From Apus apus (Eukaryota; Chordata; Aves; Apodiformes; Apodidae), in NCBI RefSeq assembly GCF_020740795.1, contig NC_067294.1, forward strand, positions 17,365,001-17,429,000: a stretch of 64,000 bases of DNA. The letters run 5' to 3'. Positions 44,641-54,984 of this stretch are shown here, piece by piece. Below the pieces are notes generated by a model. It saw only the letters and a list, made by a program, of their open reading frames with translations. It ran no database searches and was not told the origin of the DNA. Within the stretch, counting starts at the first letter, position 1. Every line of letters begins with the position of its first letter. Position numbers and translations under genes: made by a program.

Positions 44641-46299
44641 TTGCCTTTCCTTGCCTTTTGCCTGCCTACCTGGCTATCTCATGGCTCCAGCCCTTGCCTT
44701 TATGTTCCTCCTCTTGCTTTCTCCATGGCTTCTGCCCAGCCCTTGTCTCTACCTGCCTGACCTTTTTTTCCACTGCAGTGGCTGGAGCTGTTGTGTGGCC
44801 TTGGTTTCCTCCTCACATGGGGACCATCATATACGCCCTTCCCGTGTCCCTCTTCTGCCCTCCCTCTGCTCCTTCCACACCCCAGCACTTCCACTCGTGT
44901 GCCACTCCCTTCAGTTCCTGCCAAAATCTTCACCTCTTGGTCCCTGCTTCTGCTGGGCTGCCCACTAGTCCCGTGGGATTTCCCAGGGCTCTGTCCCTGG
45001 CTGACAGGACAGCCCAGGGAACCGACACCAGGAGCTGGGGTCTCAGACCACCCTGGTTATCCTGGTGATCCAGAACATGTTGGCTTTCCTGCAGCATGTC
45101 AGGAAGTGGCTGCCCTGCTAAATCCCTCCTTTCTGCAGGCAGGCCCAGCTGGGTGGTGGGTTCTTCTTGTGACAGCAAAAAGAAGTGGCACCTCCAGTCA
45201 GCTGAGAGGGCCTTGGGGTGGACATGGTGACAGTGGCTTCTGACCAGCAGGGGAGAGGCAGAGTGGCTGGAAATCAAAGGAGATTCCACTTAGGGAAGAA
45301 GAAGGTTGGGAAGTGGGTCACTGAGATGCACAGTGAACACAATTCCCAGCATCCCTGTTGGGAATCCATTCATCTGATGATCTGTCCTTGTTCATCCCTG
45401 TGCATCCTCACAGCCCAGCCCATCCTCACAGCCCTGCCCATCCTCAGGCTCTCCAGCCCAGATGGACCTGTCACAGCTGCCTCTTGCCCCAGGTGCCCTG
45501 GGACACCTGGAGCCATGTCCATGGGTGTGCTGTGCCAGGACCAAAGGCAGCCCTGCCAATTACCTCCCAGAAAGCTGCCTCCTCTGCCTTGGGTTGGACC
45601 AGCTATGGTAGCCTTGGAGCAGAGGCAGAAGAAGTGATTTCATGCACTGGTTGTGTGTCCTAGATAGCAGCTTGCTGGGATGGGGAGCTGAGGAGAAAGA
45701 AAGCAGCTGGAAAAAGTCTTGAAAATCCCTTGTTTTCCTTCTTTTTTATTTGTGTGTGTGTTAGTGTTAGTGCAAGGTCGCAGAAGTCCATGCTGGGACC
45801 ACAGGGTGGGATAAACAAGGGGACAACTGTGGCATTTCCTGGTGAAGAACATCTCCAGCAGCTGGCAAGCCTGTCTGGCTGCTGTTTGTGCTTTAATCTT
45901 GCATTTTCACCCAAAAGTCATGAACTTCTCAGGGCTGAGAAGGAGATGCCCTGACACTGGGGACCAGCTCAGCACAGTAGAAGAGTTTTGAACCCATATC
46001 TAGACCCAGATGTGAAGCAGCTTTTTACACCAGTGAAGCTGTGAGCTGGTTTGTCAGGTGGGAGCCAAGTGAGCCAGGTGCCTTTTAGGCACCCAAGACA
46101 GTGCTGTGGTTCTTGCATCAAGGACTATCATCTACACGTGGAGATTTGGGAGTGTTCCAGCAAACCCAGTGGTGCAGAGAGGGCTTGGGAAGCCAGATAA
46201 GCAGGACACCAGCCCAGCTTGTAATTAATGTGGCTGCATGTGACAGTTACAGATTGTGAAGGGTTATTAGGGAGGATGGAAAAATGATATCAAGCGTGG
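44641..46299. other. Unique DNA with a short GC-rich repeat
   Basis: No TE was recognised. At 45403-45447 there are two to three units of about 18 bp (catcctcacagcccagcc). Otherwise nothing. Confidence 0.4.
45403..45447. repeat. Short direct repeat, ~18-bp units
   Basis: Two clear units, catcctcacagcccagcc and catcctcacagccctgcc, and a partial third beginning catcctcag. Confidence 0.7.
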
Positions 46300-46725
46300 G
46301 AGAGCAGCACTGAATATTGTATCAAATTCTGGCATCCATGCTTTTATCATGGATTAAAAATATATATATATATACTAGAGAGAGCTCAGAGAAGAGCTGC
46401 AAGAATGAAAAAAGGTCAGAAAAACCCGGGTGAGATGATAGGATTAAGGACTTCAATCTATTTAACTCATCAGAGGGCAAGTTGAGAGGTGACTTGATCA
46501 TGGTCTCAAAGCACTTCCAGGGAGGAGATTTCTGATGGCAGAGGGTCCTTTAATCCAGCAGACAAAGACAAGGCTCAAGTGGCTGACAGGTGGAACCAAA
46601 GCAGGAAAAACTCAAATTGGGATTAAGACACAAAGGTTTCACAGGCAGGGTAATTAACTCCTGAAACTGCTCACCTAGGGATGTGCTGCATCCATCTCAA
46701 CATGATCATTGAAGGGATTTGCTCT
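46300..46725 (+). mobile_element. Ancient CR1/L3-type LINE remnant
   Basis: A weakly preserved sense fragment with hallmark blocks of old amniote CR1/L3 elements: 'gagctcagagaagagctgca', 'caatctatttaactcatcag', 'gttgagaggtgacttgatca', 'tttctgatggcagagggt', 'taatccagcagacaaagaca' and 'ctcacctagggatgtgctgc'. The later sequence and tail are lost. It is interrupted by an (AT)n run at about 46359-46374. Recognition is from memory of these consensus blocks, not from a search. Confidence 0.75.
46359..46374. repeat. (AT)n microsatellite
   Basis: Short run of about eight AT units that grew inside the ancient LINE remnant. Confidence 0.8.
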
Positions 46726-47289
46726 CAACGAAACATGAGTTACAGGCTCAACAGCATCCACCCCCGTGGGAGTGGGGGAAAGACCCTCCACTGTGTCTAC
46801 ACGTGTTGTCCTGCTTGCTCAGACCTGGTCATGGGGAGACCACCTCAGGGTGAGGCCTTGAGCTCAGTGCCCTTGCCCTCCCAGGGAACGTTGCACTAGG
46901 AGGTGTAAAAACGGGGACTTCCTTCCTTGGGGACGTTCAGGGGGTGCTTGTGGGTTTCCTGATGGACTCAGGTGTCTGTCACACAGAGCTGCTCCAGTGC
47001 CTCCAGCCCCGGGGTTGCCAAACCACACGCAGTTTCTACCCCTTGTTTTTTTTTTTGCTGCAATGTTCTTCCCTTCAGTCCTTCAGCTCACTGTGCTTTG
47101 AGGTAACGTTGGGTTTGGCACCGGGATGGTTTGACCTCTCCTCTGACTCAATCACTGAACTCATCATGATATGATTGCACCTTGCTGCCAAAGGTGCACC
47201 TGCAGGCTGAGAGGGGTTCAGCTGCTCAAGGGCAGAGGAAAACTCTGAAGAAAAAGACTCATTTCAGGGAATCTCCAAACACCTTGGCA
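46726..47289. other. Unique DNA
   Basis: No TE or exon-like signal was recognised. A T run (about 12) lies at 47046. Confidence 0.4.
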
Positions 47290-47720
47290 ACACAATCACA
47301 CATTGGCTCTAGGAGGTGGCAGATCCTTGACTGCACTAATAGACCTTAATGGCCTTGATCAACCTCACCTGGGTCCCACCCACACCTCACCCATGGCTCA
47401 GGAGTCCTATTTAAAAGCAGCCCTGGCCTTTCTTTTTCTCTCTGAGCTACCTTGTAGGTGGGTCTCTCTGTCCCTACCTCCTGGATGGACCTTGGACCTT
47501 TGCTGGAGCTCAGTCCTGGTTGGCTTCATTTCCTTCTGCTCTTGTGGCTGGACCCTGGACCCAGTTCATTGCTGAGTGAGTCTGGGGCTGCTTTTGGACC
47601 CTGGTGCCAGCAGCTGGTTCTACCTCCTGTGGGATGATGCCTGGGGGTGAGGACACTGCCCATGCTGGGCTTGTTGTCCTCAGCTCCTGGCTCCCCTTCC
47701 CTTAGGGAGCAGGTGGCCAT
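47290..47720 (+). mobile_element. Possible solo LTR of an endogenous retroviral element (low confidence)
   Basis: About 430 bases with an LTR-like layout: a GC-rich 5' part, a TATA-like ctatttaaaag at 47407-47417, then pyrimidine-rich tttctttttctctct and a downstream part with repeated tggaccttgg / ctggaccctgg motifs. I cannot see clear TG...CA ends, a target-site duplication or internal gag/pol sequence. An ordinary TATA promoter or unrelated unique DNA is also possible. Confidence 0.3.
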
Positions 47721-48213
47721 TACTGATCCCTGAGAGCAGGAACCCCTCTAGCAAGCAAGACTGAGGCAGGAAAAGTTGTTTTCCAAGAGTATTTTACATA
47801 GTCTTGGGTGCCACTTCTGTTTCAGTTGGAAATGAGTCTTCAGAGATTGTTGGTGCTTGACATGTGTCATGAGGTGTTGAACAGTGGGTGCAGTGTTTCC
47901 TGCTGGGTCTCTAAAGGCCAGTTTTACGTCTGGTTATCACTGAATAACACACCAGGAGAGCAAAAAAATTCTCCTTCAGCAAGGGATCTGTGGAAGCCTG
48001 CTGGCTGCAAAGGTGAGAGTGACTGTGCTGGTGACACCACTGCCATGGAATGGCTGGTGGGCAGGTCAGAAGGAATGGAAGGAGCTTGTGAGACAGCTAG
48101 AAGAGATCTTGCAAGTGCAAGCAGAATGCCCACATCTTCCATCCCTAGGGACCTTCCATGGCCCATGTCAACAGGTAACACTTGGGTCTTGAGGGTGATG
48201 CCTGTGTTGTATT
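47721..48213. other. Unique DNA with exon candidate
   Basis: The exon candidate 47826-48012 is described separately. No repeat was recognised. Confidence 0.4.
47826..48012 (+). other. Candidate internal exon (187 nt)
   Basis: The acceptor-like gccacttctgtttcag and the donor-like tgcaaag|gtgagag flank a segment open in one frame throughout. It reads LEMSLQRLLVLDMCHEVLNS, then a region with VSCWVSKGQFYVWLSL, and ends near LWKPAGCK. Four cysteines and the alternation of hydrophobic and polar residues look more protein-like than nearby translations. No family was recognised. A second donor-like site (caacag|gtaaca) lies at 48172. Confidence 0.2.
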
Positions 48214-48424
48214 TGGGCCCTTTGCTGTGAGGGTGGTGAGAACCTGGCCCAGGCTGCCCAGGGAAGCTGTGGCTGCCCCATCCCTGGCAGTGTTGAAGGG
48301 CAGGTTGGATGGGGCTTGGAGCAGCCTGGGCTGGTGGGAGGTGTCCCTGCCCATGCAGGGGGGTTGGATCTCAATGAGTTTTAAGGTCTCTTCACACCCA
48401 GACCAGTCTGGGATTCTATGATGG
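48214..48424 (+). mobile_element. CR1 LINE 3' fragment, young subfamily, short
   Basis: Sense copy truncated at 'tttgctgtgagggtggtgag' and ending with the tail 'accagtctgggattctatga'. It shows the young-type CAGTCTGGGATTCT terminus followed by one ATG-type unit. Confidence 0.92.
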
Positions 48425-49935
48425 GATGTGGCTGGTCGCTAAGACAGGGACCTATCCAGGAGCAAGATGTTCTAGGATGAGCATGAGAGCCTGGGAGGCT
48501 CCTGTCCCCTTGCAGAGAGGTGGGCACACAAACCCTGGCTCAACTGGGGAGAAAGTCCATCCTAGGCAGGCAGAGAGCAGGGTGGGAGGCACTGGTGCAG
48601 GGTGTCCTGCTGGGACAGTGGCAGCACAGGAGACCTCATCATACCATGGGCCAGAATAGCCCAGTTCTCCTGTGCAGCCAAGGAGCTGGAGGAAGGATGA
48701 AGGGAGAGGTGGGCAGAGCCCTGACCCTGGCACAAAGGGGAAGGAGAAGGTTGCAGAGACCTACAAAAGACAACCATGAGGTTCAGCTGCAACACCCCAG
48801 GTGCTCCTGGCATGCAGGGAGCTGGGACAAGAGATGACCTCAGCAATGTTGCTACCCCTTCTCCCAAGCTCAGCTTTCCCTCTAGTTAAGGTTTTTGTCC
48901 CTCTTGAGCTTAAAAACACTTCCAGAACTTCTGGCAAGTAGGGTCTGAAAGGGCCCCCTGCTCAGCCCACACCATGAGCTGTTGGACAAGCCCACAAAGG
49001 TCTGAGATGCTCCAGAGCAGAACAACACACCCACAGACCCATGTAGATGGGAAAGCAGGAGTCACCTCCAGCCAGCCCCACATGCTTGGGCAACACCATC
49101 CAGCCATGGCTTGAACCCTGAGAACACCCAGCTGTTTCCTGAGCAATCCTCTTCAGATTCTAACAGGGATGGTTTGGACCTGAAGAGCGTTTCCATCACA
49201 AAAAGGGCACATCACCCGCAGCCTTTATTTAAATGAAAGCAGCACTGAAATCACTGCTGCCTAAACAGGGAGGCACTTGGGTAGGTATTTGCTTTTCCTT
49301 TGGGTTTTTTGTGTTGTGGGTTGTTGGTTTTTTGGGTTTTGTGGGGTTTTTTTTGCTTTCCTGTTTCATGGTCACCATCTCTGCGCCGCCGTCAGAAAAA
49401 TGGCTTTAATTTCCCATTCTGTTCCAACGGCCTTTGCTAAAAACCAGAAAAGGATCATCCAGGGAAGGACTGAGAATCGACTCCATCCAATATCTGAGGA
49501 GCAGAGCTAACACCAAACGGCCTCTACTTGCATTTTTAATGGAGGGATGAAGTCACAGAAATCACTAACTTCGAGGCTTAGCTCATCACCTTCTTCTTGC
49601 TAAAGCACGTCCTGTAGCTGCTGCTCTCTTCTCCTCAGGAGAGCCTGGTTGTCACTTGTTCAACCATTTCCCATGGGCTGGTGTGAACGTTTTGGGGCTT
49701 GACATGAGCGACGTGGATGGATGAATTTTCTAGACATCATCTGGCTTTTTGTTTCTAGGGTCAGAGTCTGAGCTCCTGGTGGGTTCTTGGGGTTTCTTTT
49801 CTGCTCTTCACTGGCTCCCAGCACTCGGATCCTCACGAGTGTGTCTGTGACTCCAGTGATGCTGTGGGCACACCCAGCCTCCTGGACCACCACATCTATC
49901 CTTTCTCTGAGTACCAGCTGGCCAAGGTTATTGTG
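48425..49935. other. Unique DNA with a G/T tract and candidate element
   Basis: G/TTTT-rich tract at 49290-49352; candidate regulatory block at 49380-49660. No exon signal that I trust. Confidence 0.4.
49380..49660. promoter_or_regulatory. Candidate conserved non-coding element
   Basis: Starts with a CpG cluster (ctgcgccgccgtcag) and continues AT-rich with retained CpGs (ccaacggcctttgctaaa, gagaatcgactcc, aaacggcctctacttgc, taacttcgaggcttag). The motif aacggcct occurs twice. Regulatory role is inferred only. Confidence 0.22.
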
Positions 49936-50008
49936 TTCATAGAACCACAGAATGGTTTGGGTTGGAAGGGACCTTATGTACCATCCAGTTCCAACCCTCC
50001 TGTGAGGA
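49936..50008 (-). mobile_element. CR1 3' terminal scrap
   Basis: About 70 antisense bases: 'catagaaccacagaatggtt', 'gggttggaagggacctta' and 'ccatccagttccaaccctcc'. It is truncated directly after. Confidence 0.85.
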
Positions 50009-50420
50009 GCACACTGGTCTGTTTCCCCTCCTGCATCCGTGTTGGATAAACTCATTGGTGGTGTTGGATGAGACACAGTTACTCATCTCCTGGCTGGCAA
50101 CAGGATTTCCAGGGATGCTGGATCACTGCAAACCCCCAGATGTTCCTGAGATGCCTGGTGTCCCAGGAACTCCCCACCACCCACTTGTGCTGTTCCTCTT
50201 CCCTCGAGCCAGTTTCCTTTCCCTTCCAAAACCCGGATTTGACTTCCTCTTGTGGCACTTGCCCTGGGGTTTCTGTCCAGGAAGCTGGATGGTTTGGAAG
50301 AGCTGTCTGCTTAGCTGCAATGTGCTGACCCTCAGCCACCATCTCAGAAAGTTGTGTCCCAGGTCAGAGCTGCTGCAAGTTGTGTTTCTCATGGAAACCC
50401 TGGGGTTCAGCTTCAGAGAG
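50009..50420. other. Unique spacer between two antisense CR1 pieces
   Basis: About 410 bases; nothing recognised. Confidence 0.4.
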
Positions 50421-50872
50421 AACCACAGAATCCCAGACTGGTTTGGGTGTGAAGGGACCTTCAAGATCATCTAGATCCAACCCCCTGTATGGGCAGGGAC
50501 ACCTCCCAGCAGCCCAGGCTGCTCCAAGCCCCATCCAACCTGCCCTTCAACACTGCCAGGGATGGGGCAGCCACAGCTTCCCTGGGCAACCTGGGCCAGG
50601 CTCTCACCACCCTCACACCAAAGAATTTCCTCCTCATGTCCAACCTAAATCTCTCCTCTTCCAGTTTTCATCCATCCCCCTCATCCCATCCCTCCCTGCC
50701 CTTGTCCCAAGCCCCTCCCCAGCTTTCCTGGAGCCCCTTCAGGCCCTGGAAGGTGCTCTCAGGTCTCCCTGGAGCCTTCTCTTCTCCAGGCTGAACACCC
50801 CAACTCTCCCAGCCTGGCTCCAGAGCAGAGCTGCTCCAGCCCTCCCATCATCTCCCTGGTTCCTCTGGCCTC
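50421..50872 (-). mobile_element. CR1 LINE 3' fragment, young subfamily
   Basis: Antisense copy starting 'accacagaatcccagactgg' and ending near 'atctccctggttcctctggc'. The young-type tail is present. Nearly identical in its central 300 bases to the copies at 17347 and 14522. Confidence 0.93.
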
Positions 50873-51974
50873 TCCAGCAGTGAGGCTGGGAGGGTCAGGG
50901 GGGCTGGGGGTGCAGGTGGCCAAGGTTCCTGTGCCGTCTGTCACGGTGCCACTAGATGTCCTTGTGAGAAAGGCCTTCGTGCTGCCCTGTCCAGGTAACC
51001 AGAGACAAAGCTGGGACTGGAGCTGGGGACACCTCTGCCATCTCCCACCTCCCCCCAGCAGCTCGGCTCTTCCACAAGCCAAATCCCTCGTGGGTGGTGA
51101 TTCCCATGAAGAATTAGGTGGAAAGCTGCCTGGGGTTGGCAGTGAGAAGCATCCTGGCCATCACCCGGGGGTGCTCAGAGCCTGTGCTGCTGAACCTCAG
51201 TGCTCAGGTGACAAGAGGCTGTGCTGCAGAGCAGGGAGAGGGGTGTGTGGGAGGATGAGCCACTGCCCAGAGGGCTCTCCTGGGGGATCACATCCTCTTT
51301 GCAGAGCTCCTCAGAGCTGGCCCTGGGGTGGCCAAAGCCTGGGGGTCACTGTGCCGTGGTCCTCCCCCAGCCTGAATCACCCCAGCTTTGCTGCACAGGA
51401 GTTGCCCCAAGCTTGGGTTCAGCTGCTGTGGTCCTGGCTGGGGACTCAGCCCTCCCTGTGGTGCCAGCCCTGTCTCTCTGCTCTGCTGCTGGTGTCCCTG
51501 GCAGTGCCAGGGGGAGCTGGGCCACCCCCTGCTCCCCTCCTGCCACTGCCATGGGTGCTGGGAGAAAGGCTGAGGAGCAGGAGGTGAAACTCTGCAGTGA
51601 GGAGATTAGAGGCCCTCGTGGTGTTTTTCTTTCCCCCCCCCCCCCCCCTTTTTTTTATATATATATTATTTTTCTTTTCTTTTTTTTCCTTTCAAAGGAA
51701 TGACTTTGTATTTTTGGAAAGAAGAATAACTGCTCCAAAAATCCTGGTGCAAGCTCTTCCAGACTCCAGCCTTGCTTATCACTGAGCTGTGCCAGGGGCC
51801 CTGTTGGGAATGCAGAATTTTAACCCCTTGCTGCCCTTTTCCAGCAACTCACCCTCTCACCCCAGCCTGCTCTGGTGGCTGGAATGAAAGGCTGGGAAAT
51901 GCTGGGAGTCCAGGGCAAATCTCAGCAGGAAAGGTGAGTTGGGTGCATTGGGAAACTGGAGCCAGGCTGGTTGC
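50873..51974. other. GC-rich unique DNA with a long C/T/AT run
   Basis: No TE was recognised. The low-complexity run at 51633-51670 is listed separately. The minus and plus open frames here are composition effects. Confidence 0.4.
51633..51670. repeat. C16-T8-(AT)n low-complexity run
   Basis: Sixteen C, then eight T, then about six AT units, followed by further T-rich sequence to about 51695. Such runs often have uncertain length in assemblies. Confidence 0.85.
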
Positions 51975-52540
51975 AAAGGTGCTGGAGCTGAGGGAGGTTA
52001 TTCTTCCCCTCCACCCTGCCCTGGTGAGGCCACAGCTGGAGAACTGCAGCCAGTTCTGGGCTCCCCAGTTCAAGGGAGACAGGGAACTGCTGGAGAGAGT
52101 CCAGGGGAGGGTGATGAAGATGATTGGGGGGTTGGAGCATCTCTCTGATGAGGAAAGGCTGAGAGAGCTGGGGCTGTTCAGCCTGGAGAGGAGAAGACTG
52201 AAGGGAGACCTTATCAGTGTGTGTGTCTCAAGGGTGGGTGCAGGGAGGATGGAGACAGGCTCTTCTCAGTAGTTCCCAGTGTCAGAACGAGGGGCAAGAG
52301 GTACAAGCTGGAACATGGGAAGTGCCACTGAAATATGAGGAAGAACTTTCCTGTGAGGGTGACAGAGCCCTGGGACAGGCTGCCCAGGGAGGGTCTGGAG
52401 TCTCCATCCCTGGAGACCTTCCCAACCCACCTGGATGCAGCTCTGTGGGATCTGCTGCAGGTGATCCTGCTGCAGTTGGACCAGAAGATCTCTAGAGGTC
52501 CCTTCCAACTCCAGCAATTCTGTGATTCTGTGACTGAAGC
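51975..52540 (+). mobile_element. CR1 LINE 3' fragment, intermediate subfamily, long copy
   Basis: Sense copy from about 'ggtgctggagctgagggagg' through 'gaggccacagctggagaact', 'ttctgggctccccagttcaa' and 'gaggaaaggctgagagagct' to a good tail (ttctgtgattctgtgac). ORF2 end: [20 protein letters not shown] and THLDAALWDLLQV. An internal deletion precedes [13 protein letters not shown]. Confidence 0.92.
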
Positions 52541-54420
52541 TGGTGGTGTTGGATGCTCCAGCCCTGCTCCAGGTGTGACCCCCACCCAGGCTGCAGCCTG
52601 GCAGCCAGCAGGAGCAGCTTGGGTGAAGAGAGCTGTCCCAAAAAATACAGAGAATGGGAAGAAATCATTTCTGTGGCTGGGTTTAGGGGTTAACCTCATC
52701 CATGCACTGATCTCAATGGGCTTTTGGTGTGTCTTGATAGTCAGGAGTAGTGGAGAGGGGGTGGGGGGGGAAGATACTAAACTCCAGCTGGTGGAGCAGT
52801 AATGATGTAGAAGCTCATTAATTACATTTGCAGCTGAACTGGGAGAAGATGCAAACACAAAGGTGCTGGGAGAGGCTGGATCTGCAGGTAGGAAGGGACA
52901 ATGGCAGTTCCTGTGTTGTGGGGAAAACAACCCCAGGCCAAATGCAGTGGAAGTGAAACACCTGGAGAGCAGCAGCCTTGGGCAGAGAACACTCTGCTCT
53001 ACAAGCAGGAGCTTGTGGTGGCTGCCATTGTGAGCTGCAGACCCAGAGGAATTGCAAGGTGGGGGCAGCAAGAGGCCCCTGTTACTTCCCTGAATCCCAA
53101 GAGGGGATGTGGGTTGGGTGATGCTGGGTCCCAGAGACCTTAAGAAGATCCCTGGGAAGCAACGGGCCCAGCAGAGAGGTAAGGACAGGGCTGGTGTGAG
53201 GGCTGCCTGCTCCTGGGCATGGGGGGTGGTGGGAACTGGGCAAGATGAAGGAAGAACTGGAGGGAATGAGTAGGACAGGATGGCAGGGGTGATGGCCCAG
53301 GAGGCTGGAGGAAGGGAGGGAAGAGGAAACACAGCAGACACAAACTTTGCTATATTTAGGTGATCCTTGCAGCTGCAGTTGTGCTGTGCAGGGGCCACCA
53401 GAAGAGCTGGGGTGGGTTTTGGGAGCAACTCTTGGAGGCTTTTCCTGCCCTGACCCTGCCGAGGGATGGGGAGCACGGGAGCCCAGGATGCAGATCCTAT
53501 GCCTGCTCAGCCTCAGGGCTCCCCACTCCTTGGGGCCTTGTGGAGGGACACGGCCAGGAAATGAGGGACACAGCTGACAGAGAAAGGGGGCACCAGCTTG
53601 ATGACAGCCTGATGTTAACTCCTGCTCTGTCAATGCCTTGACCTCCAGCCCTGTCACCCTGGAGAGAACCTGCCAACTCCACTGCTTGCCCAGGATGTGA
53701 GGCCAGGTGACTGGCCTCCCTTTCCAGCTGTTTTCCAGGCTCCTGTGGTTTTCACATGTTAGACCCACCCTGTGAAAATGCCTCCTTGCCTTCTGCTTCC
53801 CACCAAACCTGTGCCTTGGGCGGAGAGCTCTTTGGAAGTATCTCTGGGATGGTCCATCCAAACCTGTCCTCCTGGGATTCTGTCCCCACTGCTCTGACGT
53901 GTTGTTTTGACACCTCGTCCTTCCAAAGGGACCAGAGAGAGACTCTCTGTGCATCATGGAGAAGCTGGTGAACACCAGCAGCTCTGACCTTGCTGGTGTG
54001 TGGCCCAAGATCAGCCATCTCCACTTCCTACTGTGGTTCCATCCCACCAGGGATGGATGGAATCTTGGTCCAGGTGTGACAGGGCCCTGCACGGGTATGG
54101 AGCTGGGAAACTGGATTTTGGGCAGCACTGGAGGAGCAGGTTCCCCATTTCTTATGGGGCAAATGGCTGAGGAAGAGCAGCATGTCAGCTCATCGCAGCA
54201 GAAGCATCAGCTGGTGTTTCAGGAGCCCTCAGCTCCTTCTCCTGTCCCTGTGGGATCTCTTTGCCAGAAGTCCTCCTGGGATGAAGCTGCAGGGAGAACA
54301 AGGGCTGAAGAGGCAGCAATGTACTTGCTGGAGCTGCTCCCTTCCTGAGGCTCACTGCTACTTCAGCCTGCCAGTACCCCAGCCCTGGGGCACCTGGACT
54401 TCACAGCCATCCTGGTCCAA
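52541..54420. other. Unique DNA, no TE recognised
   Basis: About 1.9 kb. Minus-strand frames of 420 and 348 codons run through this interval and into the CR1 at 51975. They are proline/serine-rich, overlap each other and resemble no protein family. Confidence 0.4.
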
Positions 54421-54984
54421 GTGTGGGCAGCAGGGCCAGGGAGGGGATTCTGCCCCTCTGCTCTGGTGAGACCCCCCCTGGAGTGTTGTGTCCAGCTCTG
54501 GAGCCCTCAGCACAGGAGAGACATGGAGCTGTTGGAGAGGGGACAGAGAAGGGCCATGGGGATGATCCCAGGGTTGGAGCAGCTCTGCTCTGGAGCCAGG
54601 CTGGGAGAGTTGGGGTGTTCAGCCTGGAGAAGAGAAGGCTCCAGGGAGACCTGAGAGCACCTTCCAGTGCCTGAAGGGGCTCCAGGAAAGCTGGGGAGGG
54701 ATTTTTCATCAGAGAAGACAGTGATAGAACAAGGGGTGATGGTTTTAAACAGAGAGGGGAGATTGAGGTGAGATATGAGGAAGAAATTTTTCAATCTAAG
54801 GGTGGTGAGGAACTGGGATGGGTTTCCCAGGGAGTTGTTGATGCCCCATCCCTGGAGGTTTTTAAGGCCAGGTTGGGTGGGGTTTTGTGCAGCCTGATCT
54901 AGTGGTTCCCTGCTCATGGCAGGGGGTTGGGACTTGATGATCTTTAAGGTCCCTTCCAACCTGAATGATTCTATTCTATGATTC
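54421..54984 (+). mobile_element. CR1 LINE 3' fragment, long copy, mosaic
   Basis: Sense copy starting 'gtgtgggcagcagggccagg', running through 'ctctgctctggtgagacccc' and 'gagttggggtgttcagcctg', and ending in a classical double tail (gattctattctatgattcc). The first half matches the young subfamily. From about 54700 ('gggatttttcatcagagaag') it follows a different, older-type sequence (ggtttttaaggccaggttgg). It may be a recombinant or an intermediate subfamily. Confidence 0.92.

Noticed and set aside
52214..54128. Minus-strand frames of 420 and 348 codons as genes
   Set aside because: They overlap each other and an antisense CR1 copy, are proline/serine-rich and have no recognisable domain. GC-rich DNA gives few stops.
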